Below, one piece after another: positions 33,629 through 44,178 of a stretch of 64,000 nucleotides of DNA; within the stretch, counting starts at the first letter, position 1; each line of letters begins with the position of its first letter. The stretch lies in the NCBI GenBank assembly GCA_030998225.1, contig JAPYXD010000553.1, positions 4,402,001-4,466,000 of the forward strand. The letters run 5' to 3'. The position numbers and the translations under genes were made by a program. Source of the DNA: Diplolepis rosae. Its lineage: Eukaryota; Arthropoda; Insecta; Hymenoptera; Diplolepididae. Below the pieces are notes generated by a model. That model made no database searches, was not told the DNA's origin, and saw only the letters and a list, made by a program, of their open reading frames with translations.

Positions 33629-33864
33629 TTCTAAATAGGCCTTTCAGTTATATTCAGTTGAATAATTTGAATTTCTCAAAAATTTATATTAAAATGTGAA
33701 ATTTGATTCTACTTTATATATATTATATAATCATATAATTTCAAACCAGGGGAGGAAATGGTAAATACAGAACTTTTTAGTGTCTTAATTTACATGTTCA
33801 TTTTGTCCGTACTTGTATTATCCACGGGAAGAAATCTTTCCAAACTGTAATTTTTTTTCCTAAA

Positions 33865-34090
33865 ATGAAAAAAGTTTGTGCAGGAAGAGCTGCTCAAAAT
33901 GCGAAGGCTTTGAGGCCATGTGTTCGTGAAACGCTTCTGGACGTCTACGGCGCCAGTATTCATAAATACTCATCGACAGGAAAACGAACGAACCGTCCTG
34001 CATTTCTTTGTAGGTTGGACAAATGCAAAATTTTCTGCGATTACACGAGAAGAGATAATCTCATTCATCACGAAAATGAGTTCTAACAAA
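33865..34090 (+). pseudogene. Exon-like fragment, possibly BEN-type, frameshifted
   Basis: One frame reads ALRPCVRETLLDVYGASIHK followed by YSSTGKRTNRP; the other continues FFVGWTNAKFSAITREEI ISF. Together these resemble the second half of a BEN-type DNA-binding fold (helix, S-x-x-G, then helix), but this is a weak match by eye. The flanking MITE at 34192 truncates it. Confidence 0.25.
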
Positions 34091-34191
34091 AGGCAGTATC
34101 AAAAAATAAAAAATGCTGTGCAGATGAAAAATGTTCAGAAAAAACTTCAAGAAGAATCGTGTAAAGCAATCCGAATCAAAGAAGATGGAGA

Positions 34192-34460
34192 CCCGAATGA
34201 AAACCGTTTACGACTGCAACAGGCCTGCATCTCGTTCAGAGACCTGCAACAGGCCTGTAGCAGGCCTGCATTTGATCCGCAGATCATTTGCACACCCGCA
34301 GATTGAATCAAAATGTTACATTTGTATATAAATGTTCAATCGGCGGGCGCGCTGTAGGCATCTTGCAGGCGTGTGATCAAATGCAGGCCTGCTACAGGCC
34401 TGTTGCAGGTCTCTGAACGAGCTGCAGGCCTGCTGCAGTCGTAAACGATTTTCACCCGGG
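34192..34460. mobile_element. MITE with CAGGCCTG-rich arms
   Basis: About 90-bp imperfect inverted arms from CCCGAATGAAAACCGTTTAC to GTAAACGATTTTCACCCGGG. Each arm contains direct repeats of GCAACAGGCCTG / GTAGCAGGCCTGCAT. No coding; target duplication not clear. Confidence 0.65.
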
Positions 34461-34886
34461 GAAGCAATACAAGGTGATAAATCAGTCAAAATTAATTATT
34501 CCAGTTGATTCATCACTTATTCCACTTAATTGAATAATTTCCATTTCTCTAATTTATTTTGTTTCGACTTAAATTTGGAATTATTATTAGCAATAATAAA
34601 AAATTTCAAATTTGAAAATGGAATTCTTGCATTCTGGTACACTCATTGATTGAATTACTCTTTGTATGGATTCAATTTGAAAATCAAATAAAAATCTTGC
34701 AACTTTGTAAATTTTCATTTTTCGCATTAATATGTGTATATTTTGATAATAGAATTATATCTCTGTAGTTCAATTAGAATCTCTCAATAATATATTTTTT
34801 TTTTAAATATAAATTTTAGTCGATTGCAAACTTCTAAAAAACTGTTTCTTTTCATTCACTTCGATTTTTTGTGTCTTAATATGCAG

Positions 34887-35251
34887 CTGCTAGAGATAGT
34901 CAGATTGAAAGATCAGGACCTCGTATTCGAAGGGCCGAAGGTAATAACCTTCTTCTTAAGGACACAATTTCAGACTTCATCTTCAAGAGCACGAGGTAAT
35001 TAATCAATTTCAATTTTTTGGCGAAATAATGGCATATCAGACTAGAATTGCGATTTCATTTGCAGGAATCAGAAATTGGCTACGAAATTCGCATAGGTGG
35101 TATATTTGCACAGAAGCAATTTTATGCAAGAGTTGCAAACAACGAAGGTCATTTTTTCCAACAACCACAACTCCAAGATGGCGATTGCTTCATGGCGGAA
35201 GATCACCTGCAAGGGAGATGGAACAATCTCGTACGACTTCAACACGAATAA
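34887..35251 (+). other. Two exon-like blocks, unassigned
   Basis: 34887-34995 follows AATATGCAG and ends at a GTAATT donor (reads LLEIVRLKDQDLVFEGPKVI); 35066 onward follows TCATTTGCAG and is open in two frames, one reading YEIRIGGIFAQKQFYARVAN to a stop at 35249-35251. The splice phases of the two attractive frames do not match, so either one is spurious or the gene is broken. No domain recognised. 34461-34886 before it shows nothing. Confidence 0.25.
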
Positions 35252-35347
35252 ATATCTCGTGAGAACGATAGTAGTCCTATTGCAACGATGAGTAAAGCAC
35301 AATTTTCGAACTCTACCTTTATTATTACCATCTAATTCGATATCATA

Positions 35348-36647
35348 AAGGGTTTTCCAATAGGGCCATAACAGTTTTATCTATGAATAAAACACAGAAA
35401 TATTTTAGATATTGAGTTCAAATTTATTGTGGGTGTAGTGCAAGCATTACATTTTATGAATGAAATTCGATATTGGTTATATGACTACCACGAGCCCGTT
35501 TACAGCGGTCGATTCTTTGGACCCAATTTTCCACCACTCTGGCACACATTTCGACCGGAACGTTGGCAATTTCGCGTTAGATGTTGTCTTTGAAGTCGTC
35601 TAAAGTTGCTGGCTTGTTGGCATAGACCAGTGACTTGATATGGCCCTATAAAAAGAAATCCAATGGCGTTAGATCGCATGAACGAGGCGGCCATTCGACC
35701 GGACCATTTCTTGAGATAACACGTTCACCGAATTTGTCTTTGAATAAATCGATTGTGACGCGTGCTGTAGAAATCGCATCGGGGCCTGCACCCGCGGTCC
35801 CGCGTCTCGGGTAGACTTGACTGTCCGTGTCGTTCGGGGGAGGAATCTGTTTGTTTCTCCCCTGGGTGGCGCGGCTAGTCGGTTATCCTAGTGGGCGTAT
35901 GGCCGCGGGTGGAAGTTCCGAGCGAACGGATGACGGAAGAGTCGTACGCGACTTTAATGGAACCAACCACCCGTGAAGTTTAAAGCCGAAAGGCGGTTCG
36001 AGAGAGGGTTTTTTTTGGGTTTTAACAGGTATGCCTAGACCCGTCCTAGGAGAGTCCTGTATGATTTTTCGATGAAATTCTTCATTTTCTTCAAGCTTTG
36101 CCAGAGCTCAATTGGAGAAGTTTTGGCGTTTCAAATGATCAAGTGGCTTTAGTTCTTGAGTCAATTTAATCTTGAAAGCATGTAGGCCAAGATCTTTTCG
36201 CATTATTATGCGAAATGCCACAGTGTCGTTTGAGCGATGCCCAATTCTTGAGAACGACGTTGAATCGACTAATTTGGCTCATTTTGAATCGATGCACTTA
36301 CGGCTGCGATTATTTCTTCGCTTCGAGCAATACGATGTCTTTTTGGCACCGGAACGTCCAATAGTGTAAATTTGGTCTCGAATTTATCCACTATAGCACG
36401 CACAGCCTATCGGGTGGGAAGATTATTACGGCCGAAAATTGGAGTAAGCGCTCTTAAAGTTGCGACCACCAACTCAGAATTTCGGTAGTAATTTTTAATA
36501 ATTTCCAAACGTTGCTGGTTCGTGAACTTTACCATGATGAAAATATTGACTTTAACTAACGTTTTGACATTGACAGTTCATTAAAAAAGTTTAAGGGTGC
36601 GTTCATATAAAGATACGAAATTGTTATGGCCCTATTGGAAAATCCTT
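35348..36647 (-). mobile_element. mariner-like element, complete ends, interrupted transposase
   Basis: Inverted ends AAGGRTTTTCCAATAGGGCC with TA on both sides (35346-35347, 36648-36649). The minus-strand transposase starts with ATG at 36534: MVKFTNQQRLEIIKNYYRNS, VDKFETKFTLLDVPVPKRHR, LHAFKIKLTQELKPLDHLKR, up to ENEEFHRKII (about 36065). After a foreign block (35781-36060) it resumes with DLFKDKFGERVISRNGPVEW, PPRSCDLTPLDFFL and a C-terminal region. About 75 residues including the first and second catalytic D region are missing. Several in-frame stops (for example PTR-stop-AVRAIVDKF). TA target and motif order identify Tc1/mariner. Confidence 0.85.
35781..36060. other. GC-rich block inside the mariner transposase
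   Basis: About 280 bp of much higher GC than anything nearby, with CCCGCGGTCCCGCGTCTCGG and CCTAGACCCGTCCTAGGAGA (contains CCTAG inverted motifs). It replaces about 225 bp of transposase. No matching sequence elsewhere in the window and no clear target duplication. It could be a 5' piece of a GC-rich retroelement or a repair-captured filler. Confidence 0.55.
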
Positions 36648-36649
36648 TA

Positions 36650-38685
36650 CAAATATTGTAATTTTAAGAAAAATAAATAAATTTTAAAAACAACAAGAAA
36701 AACAATAGGAATATTTTTACTTATTTATTTATACCAGCCAAATATTTCAAAGGACCATGATTTAGCAGTAAAGTAGGTTTTAAATTAATTTAAACTAGCC
36801 CTTTGTTTAAGCCTAACTATGCTGAAAAAGGAAATTTGTCCACGTTTGAGAAGTTTTTCAGGGGGAAAAATTACGTTAAGTCTGCTTCTGTTTTGATCCT
36901 GACTTTCAGCAGCAAAACGTGAAAAGTTCTTTTCAGTTTTCGACTCGGGTAAACATTATAAAAAATATATGCACGTTTATTTTGTAACCTCTTTAATAAC
37001 TTTTATAACTTCTGTAGTCCTTTCCTTCACACGATATATTCAGAAATCACAAACACAGCTGCTTAATTATACTGCGTGCGTTGGTTGATTCCATTAATGT
37101 CATTTGTTTCATTGCTCACGCGATTTTCAGAAATTTTTGAGATTTTAAGAACCAACTCACTACTTCCTACCAGAGCAGCTAGATCGCGGACCGGCACAGT
37201 TCCCGCTATAGATTTCGTATATATTTTTGGGTTATTCCCAAAAAGTTTTGATTAACAAGATGAACGATGCGAAAGCGTGGTGCGCACTATGTGATCTACA
37301 TATATTGGCGATCAACAGTGAATTAATATGATTAATATATAAACGTAAGCAAGAAACATTAGTTCATGTTTTTTTAGACAGTTAAGAGTGATTTGGTGTT
37401 TCTTTCAACATTGAACATTACTAAAGATAGTTCAGGTAAGACATGCATACATCCCTGTTGTATGGTACTTTTAAGTTGGAGGGTGTTGGATAACTTCAAA
37501 ATTGAAACTTGAAGCCCATCCTATTTTAAAAATAGAAAGCAAAAGAAAAGTTTTTAAATACAAATATATATGATTACAAATGCAAATTATGATTCATTTT
37601 GTTATGTATCACTGTGTTTTAAATGATTAAAATTTTATAACTAGCTATAACTACAGTTATTCAAAATCATAACTTTAGATTCTAAACAGTATGCTTCATA
37701 CTCTTGTGCTTAATATCTGCATATTAAAATATCCAAAAATACATACTTTGACTTGTATGCAAAAGTAATATAATGTTTTTCTTTCAGTAAAGATTTTAAA
37801 TTCTAAACTAAGAATAGTCTAAGCTTTAAATTTTTCGAATTAAAAATATTACAATAGAAAGAAATATTTTCGAAGCATAAAATACTTCTCCTTCAATATA
37901 AAGTTTTGGATTTTTTTTTAAATCCATTATCGGACTCCATTTTCTATTTTATTTTATATTTCAAGTTTCGTAAGGAAAATGCGAGACATTTCCATTTTCT
38001 ATCTCAAATCTTTCATCGGGAAAATACGATTTCGCTTTATACTGGATAAACATTCATTTTTAGCAACCGTGCATATGTATATTTATAACTTGAAAATATT
38101 TTTAGGAAAAATTTATATTCCTTCATTATTCCGGGAATTTGGCTGTTATATGGCTGTCATGTATCTATTTGACATTCAACCTCGACTGTCCGTTAAGTCT
38201 ATAATGATTGTTACTTCAAGTTTGAATTTTAGCATTCGCTTTCCATGGCTATGTGATGTTGCCTCAATTGGTAAAAGCACAAGACGTCTGAGAAGACGTA
38301 CAATAATGTTCAATCACAGCACAGTCACATATTAAACTACGATTGTGGCATGAATATCTTAAGATGCCAACGCATAAAGCTACGTTTTGTCGAAATTGCT
38401 TTCATAAAAGAATATCGTGTGTTATTGTGCAATGGCGGAGGTATACTAATTATCTGACTAATCTTTTTCATTAAATCACACAATCACGCGTCAGTCAAAG
38501 AGACTTTGTGAGATCTCAGAAAACTTGATGAGACATAAAACTTCATGGGACTTCAAAAAGGCTTTAGACGGCTTTAACAGTCCTAAGAAAACTTCATACG
38601 TCTTTAAAACTAATAATTTTATGAAAAGTGATAACATTGTAAAAACTAACTATTCAGGAAATTTAATTTTTCATCCTGTAAAATG
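36650..38685. other. AT-rich stretch without supported genes
   Basis: Open frames here (for example 37979-38335, ATG-less start) have no domain, biased hydrophobic composition and no splice context. I see no repeat copies. Confidence 0.45.
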
Positions 38686-38687
38686 TA

Positions 38688-39280
38688 TTAAGTGTACAAC
38701 TTTGCTTCCTCCGTTTTTCGATTGATGGCTACAACAGTAAGTGCTGGTCGAAATAGACGGATCAAAAATATCACACAGTAAGTTTGGATATTTATTAACA
38801 TAAGGACAGCACCACATTAGTGAATTTGTGGTTGCATTATAAATTTGTGGTTGCATCATAACCGGTGACGAAAAGTGGATCCACTACGATAATCGCAAGC
38901 GCGGAAAATCATGGGGAATGCCGCTTATCGCAAGACCGGTCAAGACATACTTGGGAACGTTGAAATGGGAGGTCCTACTCGACCCACCGTACTCTCTATA
39001 CGTTGCTCCTTCCGACTACCATTTGTTTAGATCGATGGCATACGGCCTGGCTCATCAGCATTCCCGTCTTCATAAGAAGACGTTAAAGAATGGATCGATT
39101 CGTGGATCGTCTCAAAAGAGGCATCGTTTTCTCGAGATGGTATCCGACAATTGCCAGGAAGGTGGAAAAAACTAGTGACTAGCGACGGACAGTACTTTGA
39201 ATCATAAATAGCTAATCACTTTTCAAGAATAAAGCCTCAAATTTTGTGAAAAAACGGCGGAAGTAAAGTTGTACACCTAA
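38688..39280 (+). mobile_element. mariner deletion derivative with intact ends
   Basis: Ends TTAAGTGTACAACTTTGC / GTAAAGTTGTACACCTAA form about 31-bp inverted repeats. The interior keeps IITGDEKWIHYDNRKRGKSW (first catalytic D region) joined directly to KTYLGTLKWEVLLDPPYSLY and APSDYHLFRSMAYGLA (third catalytic D region), then a C-terminal part ending near SDGQYFES. N-terminus and centre are deleted. The subfamily differs from 35348-36647. Confidence 0.75.
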
Positions 39281-40087
39281 CAACTAGGAGATTATTCAAT
39301 TTTGTAACAAATATCAAATCTACTTCTTTTATTTGTAAAGATACATTTATACTTTATATAAAAAATAACGTAACACTGACACGTTTTCAGAAGCTGAAAG
39401 TAAGGAAGAAATTTGCTCTCACTTGCTGCAAGAGAACATGATAATTCTCGATAAAACAAATGTAACCGTAGATAATGTTGCAGAAATGATTTCAGTGTTA
39501 TCTGCATAATTTAATTTGACTTACGAAATGCGCATAAAGATTTTTGAAATGCTTGGAATATCCGCTGGACCTGAATATATTAATATAAAAATTTTGAATG
39601 AAATGTTTCCAAGGTGTATGATCCACCAAAGGAGAAAATTGCTCTTCATTTTTATTGTTTAAAACGTACTGATAAGTTGTTTGTAACGAAAAAATGAAAA
39701 TTTGCCTCAGATAAATGCAAATAAATTATTTGCGAAAAATGCAGTAATCAGCATCAGCTTTCTCTAAACTCTGAAAATTATTATGAAATAACTGATCTGA
39801 AGTACCAAGTAGAGAAATTACTTTAGAGCTCAGAAGTTTCTAGAGAATTGGTTAATGCTGTTGAATTGAGTCAATCACAAAATCAACAGGATATAATTTG
39901 CGACGTTGAAAATGGTGAACTACACCGTGTGACGTAACGATCACGCCGCGATCCCTATTCCCTCCTGAATCTGAAAAGAAAAAAAAGATTAATTAAACAA
40001 AGTAAGCAGCATGCTGGCCGGAAGGGACTCACTAATTAATAAACATACTATATTTATTATGTATTTAGGTACTATTGGATCTATAAC

Positions 40088-40640
40088 TTAATTCGTGCGG
40101 TTTTTTCCAAAATTTGAACCTTTATTTAAGAAAAACATGTAAAATAGTACTATTCAAAGCATTGATTGTCTGAAGCTATGACTTTTTCCCATCTTTCTGG
40201 CAATTTGTGGATTCCATCCCAAAAGAACTGCGCCGGCTTGGTGGCCAAGAATGAATCAAGCCAATTTTTGATACCCTGTTCTAATGTGAACCGTATTTCA
40301 GTAAGGGCGTTCTGCATCGACCGGAACAAATGGTAGTCAGAAGGGGCAAGGTCTGGGCTATAAGGCGGGTTGGGTAAAACTTCCCATCCACTGTTTTCCA
40401 AATAGTTTTTAACCGGAATAGCATCATGGGGCCGAGCGTTGTCATGATGGAAAATTATTGCCTCGTGTCTGGTCGCATATTCCGGACGTTTTTCGGCTAT
40501 TGCTCTCTTCAAACGGATTAATTATGTTCGGTAGCATTCTTGATTGATGGCTTAACCTGGTTTTAGCAGCTCACAATACAGCACACCATTCTGATCTCGC
40601 CAAATAAACCCCACCAAACATCGCGCCATGGATATTCGGC
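40088..40640 (-). pseudogene. mariner 1, C-terminal half
   Basis: Minus strand: KSTAKPNIHGA, a small deletion and stop, then LIRLKRAIAEKRPEYATRHE, IIFHHDNARPHDAIPVKNYL, GWEVLPNPPYSPDLAPSDYH, LFRSMQNAL and the C-terminus ERWEKVIASDNQCFE. Second and third catalytic D regions (HHDN, PSD) are present. The 3' end (CCGCACGAATTAAGT then TA) is intact. The N-terminal half is replaced by a Tc1-type sequence. Confidence 0.8.
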
Positions 40641-41341
40641 TTTGCCGTTGATTTCTGTCGATTGCCCTTACTTATTGCATATATTTTGTTGTCGATTCTT
40701 TGATTTGTCTTTCTTGGTCGACCAGATCGTTTTCTGTTAGTATTTTGTCTAGTTTTCCGATATCTTCTTATGGCCGTATGAACTGAACACAAAGATATTT
40801 TCAATATTTTGGCTATTTCTCAATAGTTTTTGCCTGTTTTTTACAAAATAATGATTTGAGCCCGTTTCTCGACAGATATTTCCTTTCGCTTGACCATTTT
40901 CAATCTGGAACAATACAATTGTGAGGCTATTTCCACGAATAAGCGGGCACAATTATGCATAAACGCAACGTCTTTCAAATTAACAGACTTACAGTTTTTT
41001 ATGACACTTTAATGCACCAAACACGATAATACCATCTTTTTTTGTTTAAATGATTGACATGTAACCTTTTAAACCGCAGCCGAATCGATTTTTGTGCGAA
41101 AAACAATTGAAAACCCATTACGGCAGTTTTAGACACTTTTCACGACTTTCGGCCATAGGCTATTTTCCTATAAATTTTGATGAAAATTTCAGTAAAATGC
41201 ATTAAAAATGTCTTCAAATCATAAAGCTACGTTGAACGTACAAAACCACTGCAAATATGTGAATAAATTTTTGAAAAAATGATACGATAAACTGACAAAA
41301 ACTAATTTTTTTATCTTGTTCTAATACTTTCCGACTGTACT
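40641..41341 (-). pseudogene. Tc1-like 5' half joined to mariner 1
   Basis: Minus strand: end CAGTCGGAAAGTATTAGAAC next to TA at 41340, an untranslated leader, ATG at 40897, then MVKRKEISVEKRAQIIIL, a stop, KILKISLCSVHTAIRRYRKT, NRKRSGRPRKTNQRIDNKIY, a Tc1-type paired helix-turn-helix with its GRPRK motif. At about NRQ/KSTAKPNIHGA it passes into mariner sequence. Confidence 0.7.
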
Positions 41342-41344
41342 GTA

Positions 41345-42160
41345 TAACTGAATTCGTGCGGCTTTTTTTAATATTTGAACGTTTATTCAAGAAAAATATG
41401 TACAATAGTATTATTCAAAGTATTTCCCATCTGAAGCTATGACTTTTTCCCATCTTTCTGGAAATTCGTGGATTCCGTCCCAAAAAAACTGCGTCGGCTT
41501 GGCGGTCAAGAATGAATCAAGCCAATTTTTGATACCCTGTTCTGATGTAAACCGTATTCCAGTGAGGGCGTTCTGCATCGACCGGAACAAATAGTTCTTA
41601 ACCGGAATAGAGACATGGGGCCGAGCGTTGTCATGATGGAAAATTATTGCCTCGTATCTGGTCGCATATTCCGGGCGTTTTTCGGCTATTGCTCTCTTCA
41701 AACGGATTAATTGTGTTCGGTAGCGTTTTCCATTGATGGTTTCACCCGGTTTTAGCAGCTCATAATACAGCACAGCCTTCTGATCCCACCAAATACAGAG
41801 CATTACCTTCGCGCCATGGATATTCGGCTTTGCCGTTGATTTGGCTGGTTGACCGGGTTTCACATACGATTTTTTGCGCTTGGGGTTGTCGTAATGGATC
41901 TATTTTTCATCACCAGTAGCAATCCGATGCAAAAATAACTTCTTTTTGTGGCGTTCCAGCAGCATTTCGGACATGCAAAACTGCCTTTCAACGTCTCTCG
42001 GCTTGATGTCATGTGGAACCCAATTTCCTTGCTTTTGAATGTATCCGGCATTTTTTAAACGTTTTGAAATGGTTGCTTGAGTGACTCCCAAAGATTCTGC
42101 GAGCTCTTCTTGTGTTTGACAACAATCTTCAATGACAGTAGGTTTCCAACGCATGTTCGC
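41345..42160 (-). pseudogene. mariner 2, 5'-truncated with internal deletion
   Basis: Minus strand: TQEELAESLGVTQATISKRL, NWVPHDIKPRDVERQF, LHRIATGDEK then a stop, IHYDNPKRKKSY, KAVLYYELLKPGETING, IIFHHDNARPHVSIPVKNYL, then a deletion straight to LFRSMQNAL compared with mariner 1. The deletion ends lie at the short repeat CAAAT. The 3' end abuts the Tc1-like 5' end through TA. The first helix-turn-helix is missing. Confidence 0.8.
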
Positions 42161-43475
42161 AATATTGGAACGATGGAATAATAATAAATCAGTTGTAAGG
42201 CTATAGCTGGTTAGATTAGATTAATATAATTTGTTAGGCAAAGATGAGAATTAAAATGTACATACCTTGGAGTAGTGATCACTAGGCTGTGGATAGCACA
42301 AAGAGGGTTAAGGACGGCGATGGGGTGCTTTATCTGGCTCCAGATGACGACGAGAATTCCCTGGATGACAGCTGGTCTCTCAGGAGGTTAAGTAAACATT
42401 AACTACCCGGCACTGCATATCCAACACTACACATTTAACCACCACTAGTTCACTGCCGGCACAAACACAAAGCAGCCATGGGAGCTTGAGAAAAGACTGG
42501 CAGTGGAGTGTCTGGATCCCAGGTAGGCACCCGATCACGTCCTCTCTCTCGACACAGGAAAGCACGCTAAAGGCAGCCATCTTATAGGTTAGCGTTAGGA
42601 AACTGTAACCAGTAAATCATAACATTGGAATACAAAGTAAAGTTAGATTTATGTGAAGAATTGAGATTTGAGTTAAAGTAGAGATTTAGAGTGCAAATTC
42701 GAAATTAAGTATGTTAAAATTATAGAGTGAAGGTAGCTTAGAGTAGAGACTTAAGATTTGTGTTCGAAGGTGAATGTTGTCGAGTTTCTTTTAACCTTGT
42801 GCCTTCAGCTAAAAGTGACGACAAGGTCAGAAATAAGTTTCAATAAATAATTAGAAATTCTAAGTTGTTGATGCCGTGTTTGTAAGAAGTATTTTAGATA
42901 ATTTGTGTATACAGAAATGTAGATGGAATTAGTTTTAAGCATTTAGAAATTTTGCCGTTTAGTGGATAAAAGTTGAGTTTGTCAACTTATATCGAATATT
43001 AGCAACATAGCATAGTTATGTCAATTAAGGTTAGATTAAGTCGTGATAGTAGTTTCTGAACGTTCCAAGTTAAACAAGTTTGTATATTTCGAAGCATAAT
43101 TACTGTAGAAAAGTAATTGTTGTTATTCTGGTTGATAGATTTATTAATGAATTAGGCTTGCTATTTTATCAATATCAGTTCTATAAATGTATTGTTCATT
43201 TCAAAATTTCTATTGTTTTGTGTTCGACCTATCCAAGTGTTTGCCCTCACATTCCCCTCTACCGAACTAACCGGGAATACTAGAATTTTATTCATCATGG
43301 TAATTTATTAAGAAATGACTAGAGGTCAGAGTTGTTGGATGTGAAGTTAAAGTTGGAAAATCAATTTCATTCGGTACTACAGATCAGTACCTGGCGTCCT
43401 GCAAATAATATCACGTTCGGCATTTGTGCGACACTTTCGCTGACGTCTTCCCTTGTTAGTGAGACTGTCATTATA
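42161..43475 (+). other. Remainder of the solo LTR
   Basis: Non-coding; GC-richer part at 42290-42590, then AT-rich with AATAAA. See the solo LTR entry for the borders. Confidence 0.5.
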
Positions 43476-43637
43476 ACCGTAAAATTATTAAAATACATCC
43501 TAAAGCTATAATATATAACGTGGCCATAGACGGATTTACAGCAAAAAAGCCCATTGGAGTGTAAATTAAGATTTTGGTCCATACAAATACCATACTCTTC
43601 AATGCTTTACCGTTGAGACTAAGATCTAAATTTATTA

Positions 43638-44178
43638 CACAGGCCTACAAAATTTGAGGTTGTGATTGTTATAGAAATACCGATAGTCATTTTCGAAGTA
43701 ATTTTTGGCATAGAAACCAAATTCGGGCTCAGAGTTTCTCTATCACGTCAGGTTTTCGAGTAATCCTAACGTAAAAGTGCGAAAAACACGGTTTCTCGCT
43801 ATATTTGAGCATCGATTACTTCGTGAATTTTTATTATTTTTTAAATATGAGAAAACCATCAAAAAGAGCCAATTTTCAGCATACCATTTCATTATTTACA
43901 TGTATTATTTTAATTTTTCTAACTGGAGATATCGCCGATTGAAAAAAAAATTACAGGTTTGGCAATGACCGATATATGTCGGGAAAAAATGATAGGATCC
44001 TATCATAGGATCGATGCTCAAATGTAGCCAAAAACCGTGTTTTTTTGCACTTTCAGGTTAGGATTACTCGAAAATCTGACGTGATGGAGCAATTCTGAGC
44101 CCGAATTCGGTTTCTACGCCAAAAATTACTTCGGAAATGTACCTCAGCTACTCCATAACAAAACCATGTAGACCTGTG
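43638..44178. mobile_element. TTA-duplicating inverted-repeat MITE inside tnp2 transposase 2
   Basis: 541 bp. Ends CACAGGCCTACA / TGTAGACCTGTG; TTA on both sides (43635-43637, 44179-44181). Arms of about 180 bp (shared ACGTCAGGTTTTCGAGTAATC-like and AAATTCGGGCTCAGAG blocks). Removing it with one TTA gives RSKFI-ILVGT without frame change. A 3-bp duplication and CAC start would fit CACTA or PIF/Harbinger families. Confidence 0.75.

Larger units (their letters stand above)
39928..43475 (+). mobile_element. Solo LTR (TGTGACGTAACG...) with nested Tc1/mariner cluster
   Basis: ACCG stands on both sides (39924-39927, 43476-43479). Removing everything between, plus one ACCG, joins GELH to RKIIK of the tnp2 transposase in frame, which fixes the borders. 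The insert starts TGTGACGTAACGATCACG and ends CTGTCATTATA. Its own sequence (39928-40085 and about 42160-43475, about 1.45 kb) has no coding; AATAAATAATTAGAAATTC near 42843 is a candidate poly(A) signal. 4-bp duplications and TG starts fit Gypsy-type LTRs. Between lies the mariner cluster. Confidence 0.65.

Noticed and set aside
37979..38335. 118-codon plus-strand ORF
   Set aside because: Non-ATG context, random-looking composition, no splice signals or repeats.
42380..42580. Minus-strand ORF in the GC-richer part of the solo LTR
   Set aside because: Short, no domain, and the region is explained as LTR.
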